Shown here: positions 7,444-17,467 of the stretch, piece after piece
Layout of the letters: the number at the start of each line of letters is the position of its first letter
Numbering within the stretch: the first letter of the stretch is position 1
Source of the DNA: Geothermobacter ehrlichii
GTDB lineage: Bacteria > Desulfobacterota > Desulfuromonadia > Desulfuromonadales > Geothermobacteraceae
NCBI RefSeq assembly: GCF_008124615.1
Contig: NZ_VNIB01000018.1
Coordinates: 1-57,161 of the forward strand
Direction of reading: 5' to 3'
Length of the DNA: 57,161 nucleotides
Position numbers and translations under genes: made by a program
The notes under the pieces: model-generated
Databases searched by the model: none
Seen by the model: the letters and a program-made list of their open reading frames with translations, nothing else
What the model was told of the DNA's origin: nothing

Positions 7444-8974
7444 CGACCAGGGCCTGGTAGGAGGCGTCGATGATATTGTCGCTCACGCCGACCGTCCCCC
7501 AGCGCGCGAGCCTGTCGCCCGATTCGATAAGCACCCGCGTGACCGAAGCGGTCCCCTTGCCGGTCGGCAATACCCGCACCTTGTAGTCGAACAGACGCAT
7601 GTCCTTCAGCTGCGGATAGAAGCTCTCGAGGGCCTTGCGCATGGCGTTGTCCAAGGCGTTGACGGGCCCCTGCCCTTCGGCGGCGGTGTGTTCGATCCGG
7701 CCGCCGACCTTGACCCGCACCGTCGCCTCCGACAGCGGCCGGGCATCACCATGTCCGCGATAGTCGATGACCCTGAAGCCGAGAACCGAAAAGAAATGTC
7801 GCATGGTGCCGAGGGCCCGCCGCATCAGCAGTTCGAAGGAGGCTTCGGCGCCTTCGAACTGGAAGCCCTGGTTCTCGAGGTCCTTGATGTTTTCGAGAAT
7901 CTCCTGGGTCACCGGATCCTTGCTGTCGAGATTGATGTTGAATTCCTCGGCCTTGGCCAGGATGTTCGACTTGCCGGACAGATCGGAAACCAGCACCCGG
8001 GTGATGTTGCCGACCTTCTCCGGCCGGATGTGCTCGTAGGTTTCGGGATGGCGCTGGATGGCCGAAACGTGCACCCCGCCCTTGTGGGCGAAAGCTGAAT
8101 TGCCGACGTAGGGCTGGTGCTTGTTGGGGACCAGGTTGGCCAGCTCGTAGACGGTGCGGGAAACGATGCGCAGGTTGCGCAGCTGCTCCTCACTCATGCA
8201 GGGCCGGTCCATCTTCAGGTTCAGCGCCGGCGCGATCGAACAGAGATTAGCGTTGCCGCAACGCTCGCCGAAGCCGTTGATGGTCCCCTGCACGTGGACG
8301 ATGCCGTGTTCGACGGCGACCAGGGAGTTGGCCACGGCGCATTCACTGTCGTTGTGGGCGTGAATGCCAAGAGGGGTCCTGATCTGCTTTCGGACCTGAT
8401 CGATGATCCGTCCGATTTCGAAGGGAAGCGTGCCGCCGTTGGTGTCGCACAGAACGATGCAGTCGGCGCCCGCCCGCTCGGCCGCCTCCAGGGTCTTGAT
8501 GGCGTACTCGGGATTTGCCTTGTAGCCGTCGAAGAAGTGTTCGGCATCGTAGACGACCTCGTCGACATGCTCCTTGAGATAGGCGAGAGAATCGTAGATC
8601 AGCTCGAGGTTTTCCTCCAGACTGATGCGCAGCGCCTCGCGCACGTGGAAATCCCAGGTCTTGCCGAAAATGGTGATCGTGTCCGGCTCGGCCTGGATCA
8701 GGGTGCGGATGTTGGTGTCCTTGGCCGGGGTCGTCCTGGCGCGGCGGGTCGAACCGAAGGCGGCGATTTTGGCCTGCTTCAGTTCGACCTTGCGGATCTC
8801 CTTGAAAAAGGCGATATCCTTCGGATTGGACCCGGGCCATCCTCCCTCGATGTAATGAATGCCCAGCTCGTCGAGCAGCTGGGCGATGCGCACCTTGTCG
8901 GCCACCAGAAAGGAGATGTCCTCCGATTGGGTGCCGTCGCGAAGGGTGGTGTCGTACAGGTAAATCTGGCTCAT
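7388..8974 (-). CDS. cimA: (R)-citramalate synthase, CimA type
   Basis: Condenses pyruvate and acetyl-CoA to citramalate, opening the threonine-independent route to isoleucine. The 528-residue length and the opening [16 protein letters not shown] match the long CimA family described in Geobacter rather than isopropylmalate synthase. The TIM-barrel metal site includes D8, T9 and HAHND; the last 120 residues form the LeuA-type allosteric domain, usually isoleucine-sensing. ATG 8974 is preferred over ATG 8980 because the GGGGAGA ribosome site touches the first ATG but is well spaced from the second. It lies just after lysC. Confidence 0.9.
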   Translation of the reverse strand: MSQIYLYDTTLRDGTQSEDISFLVADKVRIAQLLDELGIHYIEGGWPGSNPKDIAFFKEIRKVELKQAKIAAFGSTRRARTTPAKDTNIRTLIQAEPDTITIFGKTWDFHVREALRISLEENLELIYDSLAYLKEHVDEVVYDAEHFFDGYKANPEYAIKTLEAAERAGADCIVLCDTNGGTLPFEIGRIIDQVRKQIRTPLGIHAHNDSECAVANSLVAVEHGIVHVQGTINGFGERCGNANLCSIAPALNLKMDRPCMSEEQLRNLRIVSRTVYELANLVPNKHQPYVGNSAFAHKGGVHVSAIQRHPETYEHIRPEKVGNITRVLVSDLSGKSNILAKAEEFNINLDSKDPVTQEILENIKDLENQGFQFEGAEASFELLMRRALGTMRHFFSVLGFRVIDYRGHGDARPLSEATVRVKVGGRIEHTAAEGQGPVNALDNAMRKALESFYPQLKDMRLFDYKVRVLPTGKGTASVTRVLIESGDRLARWGTVGVSDNIIDASYQALVDAYQYKLLQHQERQNRQD

Positions 8975-9000
8975 TGGCATTCTCCCCGAAATACAACAGG

Positions 9001-9022
9001 GCGGCTCCCATCCTGGAGCCGC
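9001..9022 (-). other. Hairpin between lysC and cimA
   Basis: An 8-bp GC-rich stem (9001-9008 with 9015-9022) closes a 6-base loop in the 65-base gap. The following minus-strand bases (CCCTGTTGTATTT) are only partly U-rich, so it could be a weak terminator, attenuator or processing site that uncouples lysC from cimA. Confidence 0.4.
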
Positions 9023-9039
9023 ACCCGGTCAACAATCGA

Positions 9040-10278
9040 TCAGAGCTTCTCTTCCTTGACGTCTTCGTTGCCCAGGCCGAAGGCCTCGTGCAGCACGCGA
9101 ACCGCCAGCTCGGTGTACTTGGCGTCGATGACACAGGAAACCTTGATTTCGCTGGTCGAGATCATCTCGATGTTGATCCCCTCCTGCGACAGGGTCTGGA
9201 ACATCTTGCTGGCGATGCCCGAGTGGGACCGCATGCCGACGCCGACGATGGAGACCTTGGCGATGGAATCGTCGCTGCGCACCTCGCTGGCACCGATCTC
9301 GCCGGCGGCCGCCTCGACGATCTGCAGCGCCTTCTTGTAGTCGGCCCGCGGCACGGTGAAGGTCATGTCGGTGTGGCCGTCGATCGAGACGTTCTGGATG
9401 ATCATGTCGACGGTGATATTGGCGTCCGACAGGGGGCTGAAAAGCTGCGAGGCGATACCCGGCTTGTCGGGCACCCGCAAAACGGAAATCTTGGCCTCGT
9501 CCTTGTTGTAGGTCACTCCCGAAACCAGAACGGTTTCCATATCGGCATCCTCCTTCATGACCAGGGTCCCTGAATTGTCGTTGAAACTCGAACGGACATG
9601 GATGACCACGCCGTATTTCTTGGCGAACTCGACACTGCGAATCTGCAGCACCTTGGCACCGAGCGATGCCATCTCGAGCATTTCGTCGTAGGAAATCTTT
9701 TCGATCTTGGAGGCATTCTCGACGATGCGCGGATCGGTAGTGTAGACCCCGTCGACATCGGTGTAGATCTCGCAGACATCCGCCTTCAGGGCGGCGGCTA
9801 CGGCGACGGCCGAGGTGTCGGAACCGCCGCGGCCGAGAGTGGTGATGTTTCCTTCTTCGTCGATGCCCTGGAAGCCGGCGACGATGATGATCGTGCCCTT
9901 TTCCAGATCGGCGCGCATGCGGCTTTCGTCGATGCTGGCGATGCGTGCCTTGGCGTGGGCGCGGTCGGTCATGATGGGGATCTGGTGGCCGAGATAGCTC
10001 TTGGCCTTGTAGCCCATGCTCTTCAGGCACATGGCCAGCAGACCGATGGTGACCTGCTCGCCGGTGGAAACAACCACATCGTATTCCCTCTCGTCGGGAA
10101 TCTCGCAGATTTCCTGGGTCAGGGCAACAAGACGGTTGGTCTCCCCCGCCATGGCGGAGACGATGACCACCACGTCGTTGCCTTCATCATAGGTCTTGGC
10201 GACCCTGCGGGCGACATTGCGGATACGCTCGATACTGCCGACCGAGGTGCCGCCGTACTTCTGGACAACCAAAGCCAT
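9040..10278 (-). CDS. lysC: Aspartate kinase
   Basis: Phosphorylates aspartate, the first step toward lysine, threonine and methionine. A 412-residue monofunctional enzyme: kinase domain with KYGGTSVG (residues 7-14) and [11 protein letters not shown] near residue 170, then two ACT domains (about 265-410) that normally sense lysine or threonine. The start has a GGAGGATGG ribosome site. A 9-bp hairpin (10302-10322) lies just upstream. No lysine riboswitch fits in the 86-base gap after lpd. Confidence 0.95.
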   Translation of the reverse strand: MALVVQKYGGTSVGSIERIRNVARRVAKTYDEGNDVVVIVSAMAGETNRLVALTQEICEIPDEREYDVVVSTGEQVTIGLLAMCLKSMGYKAKSYLGHQIPIMTDRAHAKARIASIDESRMRADLEKGTIIIVAGFQGIDEEGNITTLGRGGSDTSAVAVAAALKADVCEIYTDVDGVYTTDPRIVENASKIEKISYDEMLEMASLGAKVLQIRSVEFAKKYGVVIHVRSSFNDNSGTLVMKEDADMETVLVSGVTYNKDEAKISVLRVPDKPGIASQLFSPLSDANITVDMIIQNVSIDGHTDMTFTVPRADYKKALQIVEAAAGEIGASEVRSDDSIAKVSIVGVGMRSHSGIASKMFQTLSQEGINIEMISTSEIKVSCVIDAKYTELAVRVLHEAFGLGNEDVKEEKL

Positions 10279-10301
10279 AGTCCTTCCATCCTCCTTCGAT
10301 T

Positions 10302-10322
10302 CCGCCGGCGCATCGCCGGCGG
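10302..10322 (-). other. Palindromic hairpin in the lysC leader
   Basis: CCGCCGGCG and its complement form a 9-bp stem around CAT, upstream of the lysC ribosome site. There is no U-run. It may affect mRNA stability in the lpd-lysC gap. Confidence 0.35.
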
Positions 10323-10364
10323 CGGATCAATCGTCGACCAGAGCCGAAAACCCGGCCCCGGCGG

Positions 10365-11762
10365 TCATTTTTTGCGGCGGCCGACCTTGTGGACGGCCTT
10401 GCCTTCGACATCCTCGGCCGCCTCCTTGACCATCTCCGGCAGAGTCGGATGCGCGTGGATCACCTCACCCAGCTGCCCGGCCGTCATGCCGGCCGCCATG
10501 GCGGCGCCGATCTCGGCGATCAGGGTCGAGGCATCGGCCCCGGCGATGGCGGCACCGAGGATGCGCCCCGATGCCTTTTCGGCGATCAGCTTGATCGAAC
10601 CCTGAACCTCGCCTTCACAGACCGCCTTGCTGGTCGCCATGTAGGCGAAGCGCCCCACCGAAACCTCGATCCCCTGCTGCTTGCACTGCTCCTCGCTCAA
10701 TCCGACCTGGCTCACTTCCGGCAGGGTGAAGATCGAACTGGGAACCACCCGGTAGTCGGCCCGGGCATCGCCGCCGAGGGCGTTCTTCACGGCGATGCCG
10801 GCCTGATAGCTGGCGACATGGGCCAGCTGGATACCGCCGGTGACATCGCCGATGGCGAAAATCCCCTCGGCACTGGTGCGCATCCCCTCGTCGACGACGA
10901 TGGCGCCGCGCTCGTCGGTGGCGACCCCGGCGCTGTCCAGCGCCAGCCCCTCGGTGTTGGGCCGACGGCCGATGGCGACCAGCACCTTCTCCACGGTCAG
11001 GCTCTCACCACCGGAAAGCCGCGCCGTCACCTGGCCGTCGCCGACCTCGAGCCCTTCGACGGCGGTCTTGGTCAGAACCTGCACCCCCTGCTGCCTGAAG
11101 GCCTTTTCCACCTCGCGCACCGCCTGCCGGTCGGTATTGGCGAGAATGGAGGGCAAGGCCTCGACCACCGTCACCTTGCAGCCGAAGGTGGAAAAAATGC
11201 TGGCGAATTCACACCCTATGTAACCACCGCCGACTACCAGCAGGCTTTCGGGAAGCTCCTTGATAGCAAGAATTTCGGTACTGGTCAAAATATTTCGCCC
11301 GTCCACCGCCAGCGCCTTCGGCACCGCCGGCAGCGAGCCGGTGGCGATAATGATGTTGCGGGCCTGGATGTGGCCGACCACCCCCTGGCGCCGGATGCGA
11401 ATCCGGCCGGGGCCTTCCAGCGAGGCAAAACCGCGGAAAATCTCGACGCCGTTCCCCTTGAGCAGCTGCTCCACGCCATTGACCAGCTGCGCCACCACCC
11501 TGTCCTTGCGTTCGGCGGCCCGGGCATAGTCGAAAGCGGGTTCACCAACATCGATGCCGTGGTCGGCGGCATGCCGCAGCCTGTTCAGCATCTGCGCCGT
11601 GCTGAACAGGGCCTTGGTGGGAATGCAGCCCCGGTTGAGGCAGGTACCGCCGGGGCGGTCGTTTTCGATCACGCACACGCCGGCACCGGCCTGGGCCGCC
11701 TGTATCGCCGCCACATAGCCGCCGGGTCCGGCTCCGATCACCGCAATATCGAACTCTTTCAT
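10365..11762 (-). CDS. lpd: Dihydrolipoyl dehydrogenase (E3)
   Basis: Flavoprotein that reoxidises dihydrolipoamide of 2-oxo acid dehydrogenase complexes with NAD+. 465 residues: FAD-binding GAGPGG (10-15), redox disulfide C41-x4-C46 in CLNRGCIPTK, a second Rossmann motif (GGGYIGCEFAS, about 180), and a C-terminal dimer domain with the catalytic HPTLPE. The start codon overlaps the tsaE stop (ATGA); a longer frame reaching 11960 is only tsaE read in another frame. It lies 4.3 kb from pdhABC on the same strand and is the obvious E3 candidate. It seems inserted between tsaE and lysC in an otherwise housekeeping run. Confidence 0.94.
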   Translation of the reverse strand: MKEFDIAVIGAGPGGYVAAIQAAQAGAGVCVIENDRPGGTCLNRGCIPTKALFSTAQMLNRLRHAADHGIDVGEPAFDYARAAERKDRVVAQLVNGVEQLLKGNGVEIFRGFASLEGPGRIRIRRQGVVGHIQARNIIIATGSLPAVPKALAVDGRNILTSTEILAIKELPESLLVVGGGYIGCEFASIFSTFGCKVTVVEALPSILANTDRQAVREVEKAFRQQGVQVLTKTAVEGLEVGDGQVTARLSGGESLTVEKVLVAIGRRPNTEGLALDSAGVATDERGAIVVDEGMRTSAEGIFAIGDVTGGIQLAHVASYQAGIAVKNALGGDARADYRVVPSSIFTLPEVSQVGLSEEQCKQQGIEVSVGRFAYMATSKAVCEGEVQGSIKLIAEKASGRILGAAIAGADASTLIAEIGAAMAAGMTAGQLGEVIHAHPTLPEMVKEAAEDVEGKAVHKVGRRKK

Positions 11763-12256
11763 GGCCTCTCTTCCGTTTCCGCCAGCAACTGTCTGGCGCG
11801 CTGCAGCCAGGCGGCCGCCTGCGTCCCCCTGGCCGTGAATGACAGATGTCGCTCCCCGGCGCCGGTGCCGTAGTCCAGCCGGACCAGCAGCCCGTCGGGC
11901 TGCAGATCGGGAAAGCGATCGAGCCACTCGACCAGGGTCACCCCCTGGCCGTAGAGGCATTCATCGAACCCGATCTGAAGCAGCTCGTCGGGATCACCGA
12001 GCCGATAGAGATCGAAATGGTAGAGGGGAAGGCGCCCCTGGTAAAGGTTGAGCAGGGTGTAGGACGGGCTGGTCACCGGCACCGAAGCCGGCACGCCCAG
12101 CCCCTCGGCCACGCCCTTGGCGAAACAGGTCTTGCCGGCACCAAGTTCGCCGCAGAGAAAGAGTGCGTCGCCGGCCGCCGCGGTCCGTCCGAAAAAACGG
12201 CCGCAGGCGCGGGTCGCTTCATCGCTGTGGCTTGCCAGCTGCCAGTCAGTGCTCAT
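11759..12256 (-). CDS. tsaE: tRNA threonylcarbamoyladenosine biosynthesis ATPase TsaE
   Basis: ATPase that, with TsaB and TsaD, completes the t6A37 modification of ANN-decoding tRNAs. 165 residues with the P-loop GELGAGKT (about 36-43), switch-like TSPSYTLLN, HFDLYRL and the conserved VEWLDR motif. 4-base overlaps with both the CBS-domain gene and lpd indicate translational coupling. Confidence 0.93.
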   Translation of the reverse strand: MSTDWQLASHSDEATRACGRFFGRTAAAGDALFLCGELGAGKTCFAKGVAEGLGVPASVPVTSPSYTLLNLYQGRLPLYHFDLYRLGDPDELLQIGFDECLYGQGVTLVEWLDRFPDLQPDGLLVRLDYGTGAGERHLSFTARGTQAAAWLQRARQLLAETEERP

Positions 12257-12705
12257 AGGTTCATCGAGCGGATGATGTCGAGGCGGGCCACCACCCCGAC
12301 CACCCGGCCTTCGTCATCGACCACCGGCACCAGGTGGGCGGCATGGTCGACCATCAGTTGCGCCACCTCGGCCACCGGCGTCGACTCGCGGCAGGTCACC
12401 GGGTCCTTCCGGCAGATTTCCTCCACCGTACGGGCGGTCATCCGTTCGACCTGCTCGCGGAAGCGCTTTTCGCCTTCGAGGTAGATGACGGCGTCGAACA
12501 GACTGATCACGGTCGGGATGTGCAGCGGCTTGTCCTGTTCGATCAGGTCGTTCTGCGATACCAGTCCGACCAGAACCCCGTCGTCATCGACCACCGGCAG
12601 GGCGTTCTTGTTCAGCTCGACGAACATCTTCGCCAGATCGTCGACCGAGGTTTCAGGGGCGACGGTGTACACCTCGCGGGTCATGATTTCACCTGCGGTC
12701 AGCAT
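12253..12705 (-). CDS. Two-CBS-domain protein, probable nucleotide sensor
   Basis: A 150-residue stand-alone pair of CBS domains. The repeats are visible as IMTREVYTVAPETSVDDL ... ALPVVDDDGVLVGLVSQND and DPVTCRESTPVAEV ... LVPVVDDEGRVVGVVARLD, separated by about 30 residues. Such pairs typically bind adenosine nucleotides. The start at 12705 has AGGAG 7 bases upstream; a longer frame to 12834 is shadow of nnrDE. It overlaps nnrDE by 7 bases and tsaE by 4. Its place in a unit containing the c-di-AMP synthase makes c-di-AMP a possible ligand, but the sequence alone does not show this. Confidence 0.85.
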   Translation of the reverse strand: MLTAGEIMTREVYTVAPETSVDDLAKMFVELNKNALPVVDDDGVLVGLVSQNDLIEQDKPLHIPTVISLFDAVIYLEGEKRFREQVERMTARTVEEICRKDPVTCRESTPVAEVAQLMVDHAAHLVPVVDDEGRVVGVVARLDIIRSMNL

Positions 12706-14264
12706 GCTGTCTCTCCTTTCGGATTCAGGGCCGCCCGGGCGGCGGGCAATTCGCGGCAGATGTCGCCTGCCAGCACGCCGGCGGCGCCGTGCCGCCTGGC
12801 CAGCCGGTCCCCGGCCAATCCGTGCAGGTAACATCCGAGACGGGCGGCCTCGAAAGGCGCCAGCCCCTGGGCGATGAGCGCGCCGATCAGGCCGGTGAGG
12901 ACATCGCCGCTGCCGGCGGTAGCGAGAACCGGGCCGCCGCTGCCGTTGATGCCGATCCGCCCGTCCGGCGCCGCCACCAGGGTCGGTGCCCCCTTGAGCA
13001 CCAGAACCACGCCGTGGCGGACGGCGAAGGTCCGGGCGACAGCGACCCGATCCTGCTCGACCTCGGCGACGGAACAGCCGACCAGGCGTGCCATCTCCCC
13101 CGGATGCGGCGTCATGACCGGGGGAATCCGGCGGCCGGGCGCCAGAACCGACAGGTCGGCGGCCAGCAGATTGAGGGCATCGGCATCAAGCACCAGCGGT
13201 AGTCCACAGTCCGCCACCAGCTGCCGCACGAAGGCGGCGGTTCGCGGCGTCTGGCCGAGTCCCGGCCCCAGGGCCAGGGCCGCCTTGCCCTCCAGCAGGC
13301 GCCTCACCGCCGGCAGGGCGTCGACGCTGATGCCGCCGTCGTCATCGGCCAGGGGCTCGGTCATGGCCTCGGCCAGGGCCGCGGCGACCACCGGCTGTGC
13401 GGACGCCGCCGTGGCGAGAGTCAGTAGACCGCAGCCGCCGCGCAGCCCGGCTTCGGCGGCCAGGATGGCGGCGCCGGTCTTGCCGCGCGATCCGGCGATC
13501 ACCAGCAGATGACCGAAAGTCCCCTTGTGGCCGGTCGCCGGCCGCTCGGGGAGCAGGGTGGCGGCTTCCTCCCACCGGGTCCAGAGATGAAGGTCGTCGG
13601 GCCGGGGGCGCAAATGCTTCGGAATGCCGATGTCGATCACTTCCAGCCGGCCGCAGCACTGCGCACCGGGCGACAGCAGATGCCCCAGCTTGGCGGCGGC
13701 GAAGGTGAGGGTCAGATCGGCCTGCACGGCGCGGCCGAGAATGTGTCCGTTGCCGGCATCAACCCCGGAAGGAATGTCGATGGCGACGACGGGCAGGCCG
13801 CTGGCGTTGATCCAGTCGATGGCCCGCCGGTAATGCCCCCGCACCTCGGACGAGAGGCCGGTGCCGAACAGGGCGTCGACAATCAGGCCGGCACGGGCAT
13901 CCACCAGCGCCGCGGCGAGGCTCTCGTCGTCGGGAACGAAGCGGACCGTCTGCCCGCAGCGTTCGAGAATGGCCAGATTGACGGCGGCGTCGCCGCCGAT
14001 CTTTTCGCGCGGCGCCAGGACCAGCACCTCAACCTTCAGTTCCCGGTTGCGCAGATGCCGGGCGACAACGAAGCCGTCGCCGCCGTTGTTGCCCTTGCCG
14101 CAGAGGATCAGCACCGGCGCGCAGCAGCGGTCGGCAAAGGCGCGCAGCAGCGCTTCGGCGCTGGCGCGACCGGCGTTTTCCATCAGCACCAGACCGGGAA
14201 TACCGATCTCCTCGATCGCCTGCCGGTCGAGATCGCGCATCTGTTCAGCGGTCAGCACACGCAT
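12699..14264 (-). CDS. nnr: Bifunctional NAD(P)H-hydrate epimerase and ADP-dependent dehydratase
   Basis: Repairs NADHX and NADPHX. 521 residues in two fused domains. The N-terminal YjeF epimerase (about 1-220) has GNNGGDGFVVARHL and DALFGTGLSSEVRG. The C-terminal ribokinase-like dehydratase has GHLLVIAGS, GPGLGQTPRT, DADALNLL, TPHPGEMARL and GSGDVLTGLIGALIAQG. All main motifs are intact. It overlaps acpS by 13 bases and the CBS gene by 7. Confidence 0.94.
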   Translation of the reverse strand: MRVLTAEQMRDLDRQAIEEIGIPGLVLMENAGRASAEALLRAFADRCCAPVLILCGKGNNGGDGFVVARHLRNRELKVEVLVLAPREKIGGDAAVNLAILERCGQTVRFVPDDESLAAALVDARAGLIVDALFGTGLSSEVRGHYRRAIDWINASGLPVVAIDIPSGVDAGNGHILGRAVQADLTLTFAAAKLGHLLSPGAQCCGRLEVIDIGIPKHLRPRPDDLHLWTRWEEAATLLPERPATGHKGTFGHLLVIAGSRGKTGAAILAAEAGLRGGCGLLTLATAASAQPVVAAALAEAMTEPLADDDGGISVDALPAVRRLLEGKAALALGPGLGQTPRTAAFVRQLVADCGLPLVLDADALNLLAADLSVLAPGRRIPPVMTPHPGEMARLVGCSVAEVEQDRVAVARTFAVRHGVVLVLKGAPTLVAAPDGRIGINGSGGPVLATAGSGDVLTGLIGALIAQGLAPFEAARLGCYLHGLAGDRLARRHGAAGVLAGDICRELPAARAALNPKGETAC

Positions 14265-14659
14265 GACGCCTCCAGTATAACAGTTGCCATGGCGTAGTCA
14301 CCGTCGTGACTGTAGGAGAGCAGAGGCGGCCGCAGGCCGCGCTCCGCCAGCAGTTGCGCGGCCCGGCCGGAAAGATGGAAGGAGGGCTTGCCCAGTTCGT
14401 CGCGAACGACCTCCATGTCCTGCCAGCTGAGGCCGTCGCGCAGTCCGAGACCGAAGGCCTTGAGCAGGGCCTCCTTGGCCGCAAAACGGGCGGCCAGGTG
14501 CGGCGCCGGATCGCGGCGCGCCAGGCAGTAGGCCCTTTCGTCGGGGGTGAACAGCCGCTCGAGAACCCCCTGCCGGGATCCGTCGAGAAAACGCCGGAAG
14601 CGGGAGACGCGCACCAGGTCGACCCCGAGCCCGACCGTGGCGGCGCGACCGGGATTCAT
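14252..14659 (-). CDS. acpS: Holo-[acyl-carrier-protein] synthase
   Basis: Attaches 4'-phosphopantetheine to acyl carrier protein. 135 residues with the two Mg2+/CoA motifs, [10 protein letters not shown] near residue 12 and [12 protein letters not shown] near 60. Overlaps pdxJ by 4 bases and nnr by 13. The order pdxJ-acpS-nnr is common in proteobacteria. Confidence 0.93.
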   Translation of the reverse strand: MNPGRAATVGLGVDLVRVSRFRRFLDGSRQGVLERLFTPDERAYCLARRDPAPHLAARFAAKEALLKAFGLGLRDGLSWQDMEVVRDELGKPSFHLSGRAAQLLAERGLRPPLLSYSHDGDYAMATVILEASCVC

Positions 14660-15372
14660 CCCTCGACCAGGGCGACCATCTCCCGGACCGCCCGTTCCAT
14701 GCCGACCAGCACCGCGCGGGAGACGATGCTGTGGCCGATGTTGAACTCGTGAAAACCGCTCATGCGCGCTACGGCCCGGACATTCTGGTAGTTGAGACCA
14801 TGGCCGGCATTGACCCCCAGCCCCAGCTTTCTGCCGGCCCGCAGCGCGGTCTCGATCTTTTCCAGCTCCCGGCGCTGCTGGTCGGCAGCGCGGGCCTCGC
14901 AGTAGGCGCCTGTGTGGATCTCGATGAAATCGGCCCCGACCCGATGCGCCGCCTTGACCTGTTCGATGTCCGGATCGATGAACAGGCTGACGCTGATGCC
15001 GCCCTGTTTCAGAAGCCCGACCTGCCTCCGGATCAGGTTGCGATGCAGGCAGACGTCAAGCCCGCCCTCGGTGGTCAGTTCCTCGCGCCGCTCCGGCACC
15101 AGGGTAACGCTGTCGGGCAGAATGTCCAGGGCGATACCGACCATCTCGTCGGTCGCCGCCATCTCGAGATTGAGGCGGGTCTGCACGGTCTGCCGCAGCA
15201 GGCGCACGTCCCGGTCCTGAATGTGCCGCCGGTCCTCGCGCAGGTGCACGGTGATGCCGCTGGCCCCCGCCAGTTCGGCCAGGGCGGCGGCCGTCACCGG
15301 GTCCGGCTCACTGCCGCCGCGGGCCTGGCGGATGGTCGCCACATGATCGACGTTGACACCGAGCAGAGCCAT
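14656..15372 (-). CDS. pdxJ: Pyridoxine 5'-phosphate synthase
   Basis: Joins 3-amino-2-oxopropyl phosphate with deoxyxylulose 5-phosphate to form pyridoxine 5'-phosphate. A 238-residue TIM barrel with [16 protein letters not shown] at the N terminus, [11 protein letters not shown] near 45, and a C-terminal phosphate site ([20 protein letters not shown]). Its start shares one base with the glmM stop. Confidence 0.95.
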   Translation of the reverse strand: MALLGVNVDHVATIRQARGGSEPDPVTAAALAELAGASGITVHLREDRRHIQDRDVRLLRQTVQTRLNLEMAATDEMVGIALDILPDSVTLVPERREELTTEGGLDVCLHRNLIRRQVGLLKQGGISVSLFIDPDIEQVKAAHRVGADFIEIHTGAYCEARAADQQRRELEKIETALRAGRKLGLGVNAGHGLNYQNVRAVARMSGFHEFNIGHSIVSRAVLVGMERAVREMVALVEG

Positions 15373-16745
15373 CAGATCACCTCCCCCGTTTCGCTTCCGA
15401 TCTCGCGCCGCACCGCCTCGGCCATGGCGTCCGCCAGGTCGGTGATCTCTTTTTCGTCCTCGCCTTCGAGCATGATGCGCAGCAGCGGTTCGGTCCCGGA
15501 ATAGCGGACCAGAACCCGGCCTCGGCCTTCGAGCCGACGTTCGGTGTCAGACAGCATCGCATCGAGAGCAGGCACCTGGCGCAGATCCTTCTTCTCGCGC
15601 ACGCGCACGTTGACCAGCACCTGCGGCAGCGCGGTCATCACCGACGCCAGCTCCGAAAGGGGTCTGCCACTGCGCTGCATGATCGCCAGCACCTGCAGCG
15701 CCGACAGCAGACCGTCGCCGGTGGTGTTGTGATCGAGAAAAATCATGTGTCCCGACTGCTCGCCGCCGAGATTGTAGCCCCCCCGGCGCATCTCTTCGAC
15801 CACGTAACGGTCACCGACGGCAGTGCGCACGACCTCGCCGCCGACCCGACGCAGGGCGATTTCCAGCCCCATGTTGCTCATCACCGTCGCCACCAGGGTC
15901 TTCTTCTCCAAGGCGTCGCGACGCAACATGTCGGTGGCGCAGATCGCCATGATATGGTCGCCGTCGACCTCGTCCCCTTTTTCGTCGACAAAGATCACCC
16001 GGTCGGCGTCACCGTCGAGGGCGATACCGAGATCGGCACCATGCTCGCGCACGGCGGCGGCGATCCCCTCCGGATGCAGGCTCCCGCAGTCGCGGTTGAT
16101 GTTGGTGCCGTCGGGCGAAACCCCGAGCAGAACCAGCTCGGCGCCGAGCTCCGACAGTACCGCCGGCGCCACTTTGTAGGCGGCTCCGTTGGCGCAGTCG
16201 AGCACGATTTTCAGCCCCTCCAGATCGAGTTCGCGGGGGAAGGTGTTTTTCAGAAAGACCACGTACCGCCCGCCGGCATCATCGACCCGGAAGGCCTTGC
16301 CGACCTCCCCGGCGGTCGGCCGCAGCGCGTCGATGCTGTTGGAGAAGATCAGTTCCTCGATTCTGAGCTCCTGCTCGTCCGGCAGCTTGAAGCCGTCGCG
16401 CGAGAAGAACTTGATGCCGTTGTCCTGGTAGGGGTTGTGGGAGGCGGAAATGACCACCCCGGCGTCGGCGCGCATCGACGCGGTGATGAAGGCGATGCCG
16501 GGCGTCGGCAGGGGGCCGACCAGCAGCACGTCCACTCCCATCGAGCAGATGCCGGCGGCCAGCGCGTTCTCGATCATGTAGCCCGACAGCCGGGTGTCCT
16601 TGCCGATGACGATCCGGTGCCGACGGTCACTGTCCCTGAAAATGTGGGCGGCGGCGCGCCCGAGCTGCATGGCGATCTCGGTGGTCATCGGGTGAATGTT
16701 GGCCACCCCGCGCACACCGTCGGTTCCAAAGAGGCGTTTCTTCAT
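15372..16745 (-). CDS. glmM: Phosphoglucosamine mutase
   Basis: Interconverts glucosamine 6- and 1-phosphate for UDP-GlcNAc, and so for peptidoglycan and LPS. 457 residues: N-terminal LFGTDGVRG, phosphoserine loop [15 protein letters not shown] (about residue 100), metal loop DGDADR, and C-terminal phosphate loop [10 protein letters not shown]. It overlaps cdaR by 4 bases. In several bacteria CdaA, CdaR and GlmM bind one another and tune c-di-AMP synthesis; the gene order is the same here. Confidence 0.96.
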   Translation of the reverse strand: MKKRLFGTDGVRGVANIHPMTTEIAMQLGRAAAHIFRDSDRRHRIVIGKDTRLSGYMIENALAAGICSMGVDVLLVGPLPTPGIAFITASMRADAGVVISASHNPYQDNGIKFFSRDGFKLPDEQELRIEELIFSNSIDALRPTAGEVGKAFRVDDAGGRYVVFLKNTFPRELDLEGLKIVLDCANGAAYKVAPAVLSELGAELVLLGVSPDGTNINRDCGSLHPEGIAAAVREHGADLGIALDGDADRVIFVDEKGDEVDGDHIMAICATDMLRRDALEKKTLVATVMSNMGLEIALRRVGGEVVRTAVGDRYVVEEMRRGGYNLGGEQSGHMIFLDHNTTGDGLLSALQVLAIMQRSGRPLSELASVMTALPQVLVNVRVREKKDLRQVPALDAMLSDTERRLEGRGRVLVRYSGTEPLLRIMLEGEDEKEITDLADAMAEAVRREIGSETGEVI

Positions 16746-17464
16746 TTCTCCTTCATGTCCTTTTTCGAAGAGGCGGCGGCGTCGGCCGGAATCTGTTCGA
16801 CCAACCCCCCGGCCGGCGGCTTCGGTCCTTCGATGGCGACCCGAACCTCGACCGCGGTCTCCTCCTTGAGATAGGTGAACTTGCCGCGGTAGACGACCGG
16901 CACCATCAGGGTGAAACTTTCCCGGGACTGGGAAAGGTCGACCGGCTCGGTCTCCACCTCACTGACATCCTTCAGTTCGCTCTCCGCCCCCTCGACCGTC
17001 ACCAGCCCCGGCCTGACCTTCACCTCGCCGAGACGGTAGCCCTCGGGCGGCTCGCCCTGGAGCAGCACCTTGACCGGCACCTTCTTCTGGCGGATCCGCT
17101 CGAGCTTGACATCGACGTACGAAGGCGACAGGCGGGTCACCTTCAGGGCGGTGGGAATGTTGAGACGTTCGTCCAGCCGCTTGAACGAGGTCACGCCCGG
17201 CTTCAGGTCGCGCAGATCGACGGAGATGCTGATGTCCTGCGGGCTCAGATTCATCAGCAGGGTGCGCGGCCCGCTGATGCGGACATCGATCAGGTTGGGC
17301 ACCTCGTTGGCCACCATCAGACCCTCGGGGATGTTGACCAGGTTGAGGGGAACGGGAAAGCCGATCTCCTGCTTGCGCTCGCCCATGACAAAAAACCAGA
17401 GCATCAGGGCGAATACCAGGGACACCAGCTTGAGCAACCAGTTCTGCGTCAGACTCTCGAACAT
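16742..17464 (-). CDS. cdaR: YbbR-domain protein, CdaR-like regulator of diadenylate cyclase
   Basis: A 240-residue membrane-anchored protein. One N-terminal transmembrane helix (about residues 9-27) precedes extracytoplasmic YbbR repeats (for example [28 protein letters not shown] and [20 protein letters not shown]). CdaR family members bind and regulate CdaA. It has about two to three YbbR repeats, fewer than the four of Firmicute CdaR. It sits 3 bases after cdaA and overlaps glmM. Confidence 0.88.
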   Translation of the reverse strand: MFESLTQNWLLKLVSLVFALMLWFFVMGERKQEIGFPVPLNLVNIPEGLMVANEVPNLIDVRISGPRTLLMNLSPQDISISVDLRDLKPGVTSFKRLDERLNIPTALKVTRLSPSYVDVKLERIRQKKVPVKVLLQGEPPEGYRLGEVKVRPGLVTVEGAESELKDVSEVETEPVDLSQSRESFTLMVPVVYRGKFTYLKEETAVEVRVAIEGPKPPAGGLVEQIPADAAASSKKDMKEK

Positions 17465-17467
17465 GGT

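Noticed and set aside
10279-10364. Lysine riboswitch before lysC
   Set aside because: The gap is only 86 bases and holds a single hairpin; the conserved core is absent.
11763-11960. N-terminal extension of lpd
   Set aside because: Overlaps tsaE in another frame; MKEFDIAVIGAGPGG is the normal start of the family.
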